NCBI RefSeq assembly: GCF_009923995.1 | Contig: NZ_RFSK01000021.1 | Span: 20,582-84,581, forward strand | DNA length: 64,000 nucleotides | Origin: Janthinobacterium sp. | GTDB taxonomy: Bacteria; Pseudomonadota; Gammaproteobacteria; Burkholderiales; Burkholderiaceae_D | Reading direction: 5' to 3' | Shown: positions 18,365-26,248 of the stretch, piece by piece | Layout: the number at the start of each line of letters is the position of its first letter | How positions within the stretch are numbered: position 1 is the first letter of the stretch | Position numbers and translations under genes: made by a program | Notes under the pieces: generated by a model | What the model was told of the DNA's origin: nothing | Seen by the model: the letters and a program-made list of their open reading frames with translations, nothing else | The model's database searches: none

Positions 18365-19224
18365 TAGAATCCCAAATCCGCAAGAAGGTCGTCAACATTG
18401 TCCTGGTCCAGCGCCACCGACGGCACGGACGGGCCCTGCATCAGCGGCGCCTCCTGCTTCTGCGCCAGCTTTTCGCGCACTTCGGCCGGCGCGTTATCGC
18501 GCAGCAGCTGCGCCAGTTCGTTTTCCACCGTCTTGGTGATGTTGACCACTTTTTTGATCAGCTGGCCCGTGATGTCCTGGAAGTCCTGCGCCATCATGAT
18601 TTCCAGCAGGCGCGCCTTTTCCGCTTCCGTGGCCTCGGTCACGGCTTGCGCGAACTGGCGCGAGTCGCCGGCCAGGGCCTTGAATTCTTCCAGGCTCAGC
18701 TTGCCATCGAACAGGGCCGTCCAGCGGCTGTCCATGTCCTTCGCCTTTTTCGACAGCACATCCTGTGCCGGCATGCCTTCGTCGAGCGTGTTCAGGACCT
18801 TGTTGGCGGCCTGTTCCGTCAAGGTGGCGACGTATTCCAGGCGGTCCTGGGCGTCGACGATCTGCGACGACGCTTCCGTCAGCGCCTTGTCGTAGCCCAG
18901 TTCGCGCAGGGAGTCGTGCAGCAGGCGCACGATGCCGCCCAGGCGCTCGAACATCGGCTTATCGGACTGGTCGACGGGGTCGGTTGCTTCGCCGGACGCG
19001 GCCGTTTCCAGCGCGGCCGGAGCGGCAGCGGCAGGCTCGGCGGCCGCAGGCGCGGGAGCGGGCACGGCGGCGCTGGCCGACACGGCATCGAACAGCGCGT
19101 CGAAATCGTCGTCCGCGATCACGGCGGGAGCGGGCGCGGCGGCAGGCGCGGGCTTGGCCGCGGCCGCGCTTTGCGCGGATACTTCATCGAATAATGCATC
19201 GAAATCATCAGCGGCGTTGGTCAT
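18364..19224 (-). CDS. cheZ: CheZ family CheY-P phosphatase
   Basis: Dephosphorylates CheY-P. The 286-residue protein contains the CheZ helical hairpin with the signature MMAQDFQDITGQLIKK and ends with the CheY-binding tail VDDLLADLGF. The N-terminal about 90 residues are Ala/Pro-rich and carry two copies of a DDFDALFD motif (residues 6-13 and about 38-45), absent from E. coli CheZ. Coupled to cheA by a one-base overlap. Placing cheZ ahead of an orphan cheA is unusual compared with the flagellar che operon. Confidence 0.9.
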   Translation of the reverse strand: MTNAADDFDALFDEVSAQSAAAAKPAPAAAPAPAVIADDDFDALFDAVSASAAVPAPAPAAAEPAAAAPAALETAASGEATDPVDQSDKPMFERLGGIVRLLHDSLRELGYDKALTEASSQIVDAQDRLEYVATLTEQAANKVLNTLDEGMPAQDVLSKKAKDMDSRWTALFDGKLSLEEFKALAGDSRQFAQAVTEATEAEKARLLEIMMAQDFQDITGQLIKKVVNITKTVENELAQLLRDNAPAEVREKLAQKQEAPLMQGPSVPSVALDQDNVDDLLADLGF

Positions 19225-19692
19225 ATCCCTGCTTCTCCATAATTTGTCAAAATTCCGCCTGAACTGTGCGTTTTACAGACTGATACCCGCAATTTCTCGA
19301 TTAAGATGATTTGAGGCAATACCGCTGCGATGGTGCGAGTGTAGCAGGGCGCCGCCCTGTTGGTAAATCTCAAAACGCGCTTCCCGCTGCAAAGCGGGCT
19401 TGCAAGAGCTTTTCCACCAGGAAATAAGTGTTCCCACTGTTGTATTTTGAAATACTACCATTGGCGTGCAGGCAAGACCACGCCCCGCGCAAGAAATCCT
19501 GCCCCTGTGCGGCACGCGCAACGCCGGCCCGTGGCGGCCATGGTGGGCAAACACACGGTCTTTCTGCCAATGTTGTCTATACTGAAGGTGCAGTAGTATT
19601 GATAATTATCAAGTCTTTACATGAATACAATGCTGCCGCCGCGTCTACAATAAGGACGTTGCGCGCGCTGGTCCACCGCCGAAGGAGCTGCC
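19225..19692. other. 468-bp divergent intergenic region, no gene seen
   Basis: Lies between cheZ (minus) and the universal stress gene (plus). The ORFs in the track here are short and overlapping and have no recognisable product. The right end holds the FNR-type box and the AAGGAG ribosome site of the stress gene. No terminator or repeat was found in the remainder. Confidence 0.6.
19599..19612. promoter_or_regulatory. FNR/ANR-type box upstream of the universal stress gene
   Basis: TTGATAATTATCAA is a perfect match to the FNR consensus TTGAT-N4-ATCAA. It lies 80 bp upstream of the ATG at 19693, with TACAAT elements at 19626 and 19646 as candidate -10 sites. Anaerobic or low-oxygen activation of uspA-type genes by FNR/ANR is well known in proteobacteria. 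Confidence 0.78.
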
Positions 19693-20160
19693 ATGTATAA
19701 GAAAATTCTGATCGCCACGGACGGTTCCACCGTCTCCAACCTGACCGCCTGCGCCGGTGTCGCCTTTGCCGAACAGATGCACGCCGACATCCTCGCCCTG
19801 TACGTGGCGCCCGAATACCAGTACCCGGTGTACATCGAGATCATCCCGCCCAGCTATCCCAGCGAGGAGGAATACCGCATCGCCATGCGCAAGGCGGGCG
19901 CCGACCACTGGCAGCCTATCCTCGATGCGGCGGCCAGGCGGGGCCTGGAGGCGACGGGCCTGACGGCCTTTTCCGACAGCCCCGCCCTGAAGATCGTGGA
20001 AGTGGCCCAGCTCCAGCACTGCGACCTGATCTTCATGGGCTCGCACGGCCGCAGCGGCTGGGGCCAGCTGCTGCTGGGCAGCGTGACGAACAAGGTGCTG
20101 TCGCATTCCAAGCTGCCGGTGCTGGTGCACAGGCTGATCAAGGAACCCGCGCCGCAGTAG
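19693..20160 (+). CDS. Universal stress protein (UspA family)
   Basis: A 155-residue cytoplasmic protein with the Usp fold. It starts MYKKILIATDGS, and the ATP-binding signature GSHGRSGWGQLLLGS is near the C-terminus, so nucleotide binding is likely. Such proteins support survival in stasis or low oxygen. GAAGGAG lies 6-8 bases before the ATG. The FNR box upstream suggests oxygen control. Confidence 0.93.
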   Translation: MYKKILIATDGSTVSNLTACAGVAFAEQMHADILALYVAPEYQYPVYIEIIPPSYPSEEEYRIAMRKAGADHWQPILDAAARRGLEATGLTAFSDSPALKIVEVAQLQHCDLIFMGSHGRSGWGQLLLGSVTNKVLSHSKLPVLVHRLIKEPAPQ

Positions 20161-20300
20161 CGGGTCACATGGCAAGAGGATGCCGCCAGCCTGCAACTGT
20201 TAAGAAAAAGGCAAAGCTGGCGCCGTTTTCAGTTAATATGACAATCTTACCCGTTTCCTAACATCGGGGGCCGCCAAGCCCCCCGCCAGATCGCCCGCCT

Positions 20301-20945
20301 ATGATACGCATTGTGATTGCCGACGACCACACCATCATGCGCGAGGGCCTCAAGCGCATCCTTGACGGCGCGCCGGACATCGACATCGTCGGCGAGGCCA
20401 TCGACGGCTTCGAAGTGCTCAACCACGTGCGCCAGGGCGGCTTTGACCTGCTGCTGCTGGACCTGTCGATGCCGGGGCGCAGCGGCGTCGACCTGATCCG
20501 GCAGATCCGCAGCGAAGCGCCCAAGCTGGCCATCCTCATCCTCACCATGCACGAGGAAGAGCAATATGCCGTGCGCGCCATCCGCGCCGGGGCGCAAGGC
20601 TACCTGACCAAGGAAAGCGCGGGCACGCAGCTGGTGGGCGCCATCCACAAGGTAGCCTCGGGACGCCCCTACATCAGCGCCGAAGTGGCGGAACAGCTCG
20701 TGCTCAACATCATGATGCCGAATGAAAGCCTGCTGCACAAACAGCTGTCGGACCGCGAATTCGAAGTCTTCTCGCTGCTGGTGGCGGGCAAGTCGATCAC
20801 GGAGATCGCCAACAATTTGCACCTGAGCGTGAAGACGGTCAGCACGCACAAGACGCGCATCATGCAAAAGATGGGCATGAGCTCGCTATCGGAAATGGTG
20901 CAGTACGCGGTAGCCCACCGGCTGCTGTCCCCCTTCAAGACATGA
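20301..20945 (+). CDS. NarL/FixJ-type response regulator
   Basis: A 214-residue two-component regulator. The receiver domain (1-120) has the acidic pair DDH and the phospho-Asp in LLLLDLSMPG. A LuxR-type helix-turn-helix (about 148-210) has LSDREFEVFSLLVAGKSITE and SVKTVSTHKTRIMQKM. No cognate kinase is adjacent. A GC-rich hairpin (GGGGGC/GCCCCC) lies 18-35 bp upstream of the ATG and could affect translation. Confidence 0.93.
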   Translation: MIRIVIADDHTIMREGLKRILDGAPDIDIVGEAIDGFEVLNHVRQGGFDLLLLDLSMPGRSGVDLIRQIRSEAPKLAILILTMHEEEQYAVRAIRAGAQGYLTKESAGTQLVGAIHKVASGRPYISAEVAEQLVLNIMMPNESLLHKQLSDREFEVFSLLVAGKSITEIANNLHLSVKTVSTHKTRIMQKMGMSSLSEMVQYAVAHRLLSPFKT

Positions 20946-21221
20946 GCGCCCATTCCTGCGCCGCCAGGCGTAGGAACAATCCTACATCAGCTACCGCAGC
21001 TCCTACTGCCATATTCAGCCACTGCTGATATTAATTCCCCAAGGTTGTTGGCATACTGAAACCAGTCATCAAGTTGCTGGGAAGTTATTTCATCACACAG
21101 CAAGTCTTCAGCGAATTGAGCACTACCTGCCAGGACGCGCGCCGCCAGCCCTTGCGCCGTGCCCGCCGCCCTTGTGCATTCCGTCATTCAACTCTGAACT
21201 ACCTGTCACCAGGAGATGAAC

Positions 21222-22091
21222 ATGCTGTCCACGCAAACGCCTGAAACCCGCCCTGCCCCAGCATCGCTGCCTCCTGCCGCCCCGATGGAAGCGGGACGCC
21301 AGCGCCAGGGACGGCTGTGGTCGAACCTGAAGGAAGTATGCGAACTGCTGCATATCTCCAGCGCCTGCACCATCGCCGCCGACGAGCTGCTGTTCCAGCA
21401 CGTGCAGTTCAAGACGGGACAGCGCGTGCACACCATCGGCCAGCCCTTCGACACCCTGTACATCGTCAACTCGGGCTTCCTGAAAACCGTGCTCATCGAC
21501 GAATTCGGCAATGAACAGGTGCTCAGCTTTCCCATGAAGGGCGACATGCTGGGCGTGGACGGTATCCACTCACGCCATTATTCGTCGGAAGCCGTGGCCC
21601 TGTCCGACTGCGACCTGATCCTGCTGCCGTTCAAGAAACTCACGGCCCTGGGCCGGGTCCACCTGGAACTGGAAAACGTCATGTACGGCGTGATGAGCCG
21701 CGAACTGGTGCGCGAGCAAGCCATGATCGGCATGCTGGGCGCCTTGAGCGCCGAAGCCCGCGTGGCGCGCTTCCTCGTCTCGCTGGCCGACCGCTTCGCG
21801 CAGATGGGCTACTCGAGCAAGCTGTTCAACCTGCGCATGACGCGCCATGAAATCGGCAGCTACCTGGGCCTGACCCTGGAAACCGTCAGCCGCACCCTGT
21901 CCGCCTTCAATGAAATCGGCCTCATCACGGTCGACCAGCGCACCATCGGCATCAAGGACCCGGACGCCCTGAAGACCCTGCGCCGCCTGCCGCCGTCGCG
22001 CTCGCGCGCCAAGCAGCTGGCCGCCGCCAAGCTGAAAGCCGATACGGCAGCAGCCAGCACGGCCTCCGCGCAACTGCTGGCCACCATTTAA
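21222..22091 (+). CDS. Crp/Fnr family transcriptional regulator, FNR-like specificity, no Fe-S cysteines
   Basis: A 289-residue regulator with a cyclic-nucleotide-binding fold (about 55-165, VNSGFLKTVLIDEFGNEQVL) and a winged helix with HEIGSYLGLTLETVSRTLS. The recognition helix has the E-x2-S-R pattern of FNR/ANR, which reads TTGAT. The N-terminal FNR cysteine cluster is not recognisable (Cys spacing C-x8-C), so direct oxygen sensing by a 4Fe-4S cluster is doubtful. I start at the second ATG (21222) because AGGAG is 6 bases away; the first ATG abuts it. It may act on the FNR box at 19599. A terminator follows. Confidence 0.88.
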   Translation: MLSTQTPETRPAPASLPPAAPMEAGRQRQGRLWSNLKEVCELLHISSACTIAADELLFQHVQFKTGQRVHTIGQPFDTLYIVNSGFLKTVLIDEFGNEQVLSFPMKGDMLGVDGIHSRHYSSEAVALSDCDLILLPFKKLTALGRVHLELENVMYGVMSRELVREQAMIGMLGALSAEARVARFLVSLADRFAQMGYSSKLFNLRMTRHEIGSYLGLTLETVSRTLSAFNEIGLITVDQRTIGIKDPDALKTLRRLPPSRSRAKQLAAAKLKADTAAASTASAQLLATI

Positions 22092-22125
22092 CCCCATCCC
22101 TGATTCAAGCTTGGCACAGGCTTGG

Positions 22126-22164
22126 CCCGGCCGAGGCGCGCAAACGCCTCGCCGGGTCTTTTTT
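22126..22164 (+). terminator. Rho-independent terminator after the Crp/Fnr gene
   Basis: Stem CCCGGCCGAGGCG with CGCCTCGCCGGG, loop CGCAAA, followed by TCTTTTTT. It lies 35 bp downstream of the stop. Confidence 0.88.
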
Positions 22165-22256
22165 GCGTCCCCTCCCCGCGCGCGCCGCATTGCCAGCCCC
22201 CTTCCGCCCCCATCTGCGCGCGCACCAAAAAAGCGCGCACTCCCCGCAAATAAGCC

Positions 22257-22305
22257 TTGCTTTTCGGGCCACATTCAACAATAATGCAAATACGAATCAT
22301 TCTCA
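22257..22305 (+). promoter_or_regulatory. Promoter and Fur box of hemP
   Basis: TTGCTT (22257-22262), a 17-bp spacer and AATAAT (22280-22285) form a plausible sigma-70 promoter. Immediately downstream, GCAAATACGAATCATTCTCA (22286-22305) resembles a Fur site on the opposite strand (TGAGAATGATTCG). Iron-replete repression of hemP is therefore expected. Confidence 0.7.
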
Positions 22306-22327
22306 ACTGAGACAAAGAAAGCCCAAC

Positions 22328-22525
22328 ATGCAAAGCTCAAAACCAGCCTTGATCCAGGATGCCGCCACCGCCCACGTCCGCCCTCCCGTCAGCGTGGCGC
22401 AACCGGCGCGCCGCATCACCAGCGAAGCGCTGCTGCAGCAGGGCCGCGAAGTGGAGATTGAACACAGCGGCAAGATCTATCGCCTGCGCGTCACGCAATT
22501 GAACAAGCTGATCCTGACTGCCTGA
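22328..22525 (+). CDS. hemP: Hemin uptake protein HemP
   Basis: A 65-residue protein whose C-terminal half carries the HemP signature: RITSEALLQQGREVEIEHSG then KIYRLRVTQLNKLILTA. HemP is a small Fur-regulated protein; in Burkholderia it is reported to act as a regulator of heme uptake genes. The start MQSSKPALIQ at 22328 follows AAAGAAAG; the track's longer version runs back through the promoter and is rejected. No heme receptor or ABC transporter gene is adjacent. Confidence 0.88.
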   Translation: MQSSKPALIQDAATAHVRPPVSVAQPARRITSEALLQQGREVEIEHSGKIYRLRVTQLNKLILTA

Positions 22526-22613
22526 TAGCGCACGGCAGCCAGCCACCCCACTCGCCAGCCAGTCGCGCCCCGCGTGCGCGCCAGCCAGCCAAACCACCGC
22601 ACAGGAGCGTTTG

Positions 22614-22940
22614 ATGGCGACCGACCAACCTGCTTCGAAGTTTTCGTCCATGCAAGGGCAACAGCCTGAGTTGATGCTGTCGGCCGTGCTGCACCTGATG
22701 TCGCACTACCATGCGGACGGCGCCTGCCCGAAGCTGGCCGGCGTCATCGAACGCCACCTGCAGGCGCTGTCCGGCCTGCCCGACCTCGGTCCCGTGCTGC
22801 AGGCCACCTGCCAGCAGCTGTCGCAGCAGTGGGCCGCGCTGGCGGCCCTGCACCGCCCGGCGCCTGCCAGGACCACGGTCATCGAACGCCTGGCCCGCCT
22901 GCTCGGCCCCCGGCGTCCCGCCACGCCGTTGCCCCAGTAA
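22614..22940 (+). CDS. Small protein of unknown function between hemP and DUF2325 genes
   Basis: A 108-residue soluble protein, Ala/Leu/Gln-rich, predicted helical, with no signal or membrane segment. I start at the ATG at 22614, with AGGAG 6 bases upstream, not at the TTG used by the track. It lies 88 bp after hemP and 43 bp before the DUF2325 gene, so it is probably in the same iron-controlled unit. I do not recognise a family. Confidence 0.75.
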   Translation: MATDQPASKFSSMQGQQPELMLSAVLHLMSHYHADGACPKLAGVIERHLQALSGLPDLGPVLQATCQQLSQQWAALAALHRPAPARTTVIERLARLLGPRRPATPLPQ

Positions 22941-22983
22941 TCGCCCGCACCCACTCCCTTTCACCGCCCTACAGGATATCGCC

Positions 22984-24210
22984 ATGTGTGACAAAGACAA
23001 GTCCCTGCCCGTCATCAGCAATTGTTCCAGCGGCGCGGCCGACACGGCCGCCCTTGCCTCGCGCCGCCGGCGCCTGTGGGAACTGTCGCATACCTGCCAT
23101 TGCCCCCTCGTGGGCGTGGGTTTACCGCTAGGATACCTGCGCAAGCTGGTGGGCAAGATGACGGGCGGCAGGGTCCTGGCCGACGACTACGAAGTGCACG
23201 TGGGCGCCGTCACGGAATGCGGCGCGCGCAACCGCCTGTCCGAAGCGCTGCAAAAGGAACTGGAACGCCGCTACGCGCCCGTCATCCTGCGCTTTCGCGG
23301 CGCCAAGACGACGCAGCAAGTGGCCGAACTGTGGCGCACGGCCGTCGCCAACGGCGACGTGTCGGGCGCCTTCTGGGCCGGCCTGACGCACCCGCGCTGC
23401 GACGCGGAACTGGAAGAGCAGATGTGCCGCGACCTGCACATGATCCAGCACCAGGCGGGCGCCTGCGTGCGCGCCGACATGGGCAAGTTCACGGCCTTGC
23501 AGGAGGAAAATGCGCGCCTGGCGCACGAACTGGCCAAGCTGCAGCAGCGCAGCCAGGCCATGCTGCAGGAAAAGACGGGCGAGCTGGAGCGCCAGGAAGC
23601 CGTGCTGCTGCGCACGCGGGCCGACTCGATCGGCAAGGACAGCGTCATCGACGGCTTGCGCGCGGAACTGGCGCAGCTGCAGGCGGCCATCCCGGCGCTG
23701 GAATCGCGCACGCGCCTCGTCGAGCGCCTGGCGCAGATGGATGAGCGGGAAAAGGAATTGCGCCAGCAAATCGCGGAATTGAAGCAAGCCCAGCCGCGCC
23801 AAGCCACGGCCGTGCCGCCGCCGGCGCCGAAACTGGAAGTGCCGACGGGCGGCAAGCTGAAAATGCCCATCCGCCTCGTCGACCAGAGCGTGCTGTGCGT
23901 GGGCGGACGCAGCGGCAATGTCGCCACCTACCGCGCCCTGATCGAACGGGTGGGCGCGCAGTTCGCCCACCACGACGGCGGCCTGGAAGACAATGCCAAC
24001 CTGCTCGATTCGAGCCTGGCGGCAGCCGACCTGGTGATTTGCCAGACGGGCTGCATCAGCCACAGCGCCTACTGGCGCGTGAAGGATTACTGCAAGCGCA
24101 CGGGCAAGCGCTGCGTCTTCATCGACAACCCCAGCATTTCCAGCCTGGCGCGCGGCTTGCAGGAAGTGAGCGGCGAGATGGAACCGGCCGCGCTGAACAC
24201 GACAGACTAG
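22984..24210 (+). CDS. DUF2325 domain protein
   Basis: A 408-residue cytoplasmic protein. The first about 170 residues contain a conserved-looking block (CHCPLVGVGLPLGYLRKLVG). A long coiled coil follows (about 175-270, EENARLAHELAKLQQRSQ). The DUF2325 domain is C-terminal (about 300-395, SVLCVGGRSGNVATYRALIE and DLVICQTGCISHSAYWRVK). The family has no firmly established function. The start MCDKDKSLPV at 22984 follows an AGGATATCGCC stretch; the track's 91 upstream residues are shadow sequence of the preceding gene. Confidence 0.85.
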   Translation: MCDKDKSLPVISNCSSGAADTAALASRRRRLWELSHTCHCPLVGVGLPLGYLRKLVGKMTGGRVLADDYEVHVGAVTECGARNRLSEALQKELERRYAPVILRFRGAKTTQQVAELWRTAVANGDVSGAFWAGLTHPRCDAELEEQMCRDLHMIQHQAGACVRADMGKFTALQEENARLAHELAKLQQRSQAMLQEKTGELERQEAVLLRTRADSIGKDSVIDGLRAELAQLQAAIPALESRTRLVERLAQMDEREKELRQQIAELKQAQPRQATAVPPPAPKLEVPTGGKLKMPIRLVDQSVLCVGGRSGNVATYRALIERVGAQFAHHDGGLEDNANLLDSSLAAADLVICQTGCISHSAYWRVKDYCKRTGKRCVFIDNPSISSLARGLQEVSGEMEPAALNTTD

Positions 24211-24273
24211 GCACGGACAAGGGCGGCGCGGACAGCGCCGCAACGTCGACGCCGCCCGCCGATGCCTTCCCGC

Positions 24274-24825
24274 TCAGGCCGCCAATTCGCGCGCGATGGC
24301 GTCGCGCAGGATCGCGTCGTCCACCGTCGTGTCGGGCGCAAAGCGTCCCACCACCTTGCCCTCCTTGCTGATCAAAAACTTCTCGAAATTCCACAGCACG
24401 TCGCCGGGATGTTCCTGCGTGATGCCGTAGCCGGCCAGCTTGGCGCGGAAATCGCTGCCCGGCTTTTCCTGCGCCCGCGGCTGCTCCTGCACGAGGCGCT
24501 GGTACAGCGGATGCTGGCCCGGCCCCTTGACGACGATCTTCTCAAACATGGGAAATTGCACGCCAAAGGTGCCGCGGCAAAAGTCCGCGATCTCGGCATT
24601 GCTGCCCGGTTCCTGGGCACCGAATTCATTGGCGGGAAAGCCGGCCACGACCAGGCCCTCGGCCTGCTTGTCGGCGTAGAGTTTTTCCAGCCCTGCGTAC
24701 TGGGGTGTCAGGCCGCAGGCGGATGCCACGTTGACCACCAGCACCACCTTGCCGCGATACGCGTCCAGGCTGCTGGAGTCGCCATTGATGCGGCGCAAGG
24801 GAATGTCGTAGATACTGTCGCTCAT
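24274..24825 (-). CDS. Glutathione peroxidase family protein (cysteine type)
   Basis: Thiol peroxidase of the GPx fold, about 183 residues. The peroxidatic Cys lies in NVASACGLTPQY (Cys, not selenocysteine). The catalytic tetrad partners are in FPANEFGAQEPG and WNFEKFLISKEG. The position that usually holds a resolving Cys (FPCNQFG) is Ala here, so reduction probably depends on another thiol or on glutathione. The start MSDSIYDIPL at 24825 follows GGGAGAACC; the track's extra 8 residues are unsupported. It lies 70 bp downstream of the flavoprotein reductase gene. Confidence 0.92.
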   Translation of the reverse strand: MSDSIYDIPLRRINGDSSSLDAYRGKVVLVVNVASACGLTPQYAGLEKLYADKQAEGLVVAGFPANEFGAQEPGSNAEIADFCRGTFGVQFPMFEKIVVKGPGQHPLYQRLVQEQPRAQEKPGSDFRAKLAGYGITQEHPGDVLWNFEKFLISKEGKVVGRFAPDTTVDDAILRDAIARELAA

Positions 24826-24895
24826 GATGGTTCTCCCTGGAAGAAACAACCATCATAGCCGCCCGCGCGCGAACGCGCTGGCGGCGCGAAAAAAC

Positions 24896-26235
24896 TCAGT
24901 AGACGTCGCGGCGGTAGCGCCCTTCGGCGGCCAGCGCGTCGAGCGCGGGGCGGCCCAGCATCTCCTGCAGGGCCTGGTCCACGCCGCCCGCCATGCCGGC
25001 CAGGCTGCCGCAGATGTAGATGGCGGCGCCCTGTGCCAGCCACAGCCTGACTTCGTCGGCATTGCCGCGCAGGCGGTCCTGCACGTAGGTGCGCTCCGCC
25101 TGGTCGCGCGAAAACGCCACGTCCAGGCGCGGCAGGTCGCCGCTCGCATGCCAGCCTTCGATTTCTTCGCGGTAATGGAAATCATGGGCAAGGTTGCGTT
25201 CGCCAAAGATCAGCCAGTTACGCCGCTGTCCCGCCAGCACGCGGCTTTTCAGGTGGCCGCGCAAGCCCGCGATGCCGCTGCCATTGCCGATCAGGATCAA
25301 GGGCCGTTGGGCATTGTCTTCCAGGCGGAAACGCCGGTGCTGGCGCAGGCGCAGCTGCACCACGTCGCCGACGGCCGCCTGCGCCGTCAGCCAGCCCGAG
25401 GCCAGGCCCAGGCTGCCGTCGGGATGCGCATGCTGGCGCACCAGCAAGTGCACACTGCCGTCGTGCGGGATGGAGGCGATGGAATATTCGCGCGGTTGCG
25501 CAGGATCAAGCGGCGCGGCCACCTGCACCAGGTCGCCCGACTGCCAGTCCGGCAAAGCGCCCGTCGCGGGCGCCAGTTCCAGATGATAGATGGCGCCCCC
25601 CGCGCTGCCGGGATTGAGCAGCTGCCTGTGCGCCAGGCGCCACTCGCCAAAGGCGGGCGCGCTCCAGTCGGGTGCGTCGCTGGTGCCGGCCAGGTGGCTC
25701 AGGTGCTGGAACCATTGCTCGATGGCGGCGCTGGCGCTGCGGTCAACTTCGATGCGCTCGAACAGGCGCGCGGCACCCTGCGCCGCCAGCCAGGCGTCCA
25801 GCGCGCGGCCAAAGCCGCAATACTGGCCATAGCTGCGGTCGCCCAGGGCGAGCACCGCGTAATGCAGTTGCGGCAGCGCAAGCTCGCCCGTCATCAGCCG
25901 GCCCATGAAGGCGGCCGCATTGTCGGGCGCGTCGCCTTCGCCATAGGTGCTGACCAGGAACAAGGCGCGCTCCGCTTGCTCCAGATCCGCGGCCGTCAGC
26001 TCGGCCAGCGGGCACAGGCGCACGGCAATGCCGGCCAGCTGCAGGCTCTGCGCCGTTTGCGTGGCCAGCTCTTCGGCATTGCCGTGCGCCTGTGCCCGCT
26101 GGCCGAGCTGACGGCCGCGGATCTGGAGCAAGCGGAGCGCGCCTTGTTCCTGGTCAGCACCAGGCACACGCCTGCATAGCTGAGTGACAGGGCGGCCAGC
26201 AAGGCCAGCCGCGTCGTATCGTGCGTAAAAATCAT
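24896..26235 (-). pseudogene. Membrane-anchored flavodoxin/NADPH reductase (CysJ-like), disrupted by an inverted repeat
   Basis: The downstream frame (24896 to about 26090) encodes most of a flavodoxin domain from GNAEELATQTAQSL, including LFLVSTYGEGDAPDN. A ferredoxin-reductase-like FAD domain (REYSIASIP) and an NAD(P)-binding domain (LILIGNGSGIAG, IYICGSLAGMA) follow, ending RRDVY. A different frame, from ATG 26235, encodes MIFTHDTTRLALLAALSLSY and a membrane helix, the expected N-terminal anchor. Between them lies a 78-bp inverted copy of downstream coding sequence. It shifts the frame and removes the start of the flavodoxin domain, including the FMN P-loop before TGN. As read, no full-length protein can be made. 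Only a GTG at 26167 opens the downstream frame. The rest of the gene is intact, so the lesion is recent or an assembly error. The ATG is 13 bp after the apbE stop, so the gene ends the operon. Confidence 0.85.
25946..26161. repeat. Perfect 88-bp inverted repeat with 40-nt spacer
   Basis: Bases 25946-26033 are the exact reverse complement of 26074-26161, checked base by base. The spacer is 26034-26073. In the gene's sense a short native inverted repeat, GGCAATGCCG and CGGCATTGCC, sits at the inner ends and could have seeded the event. The left arm is native coding sequence (VRLCPLAELTAADLEQAERA); the right arm is its misplaced copy. A hairpin this long should be hard to replicate, clone and sequence. 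Confidence 0.97.
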
Positions 26236-26248
26236 GGGAAATAACTAT

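Noticed and set aside
24824-26179. 451-residue plus-strand ORF ending in a flavodoxin-like peptide
   Set aside because: The flavodoxin-like end is real sequence but arises only from the inverted copy; the rest is shadow of the reductase. Not a gene.
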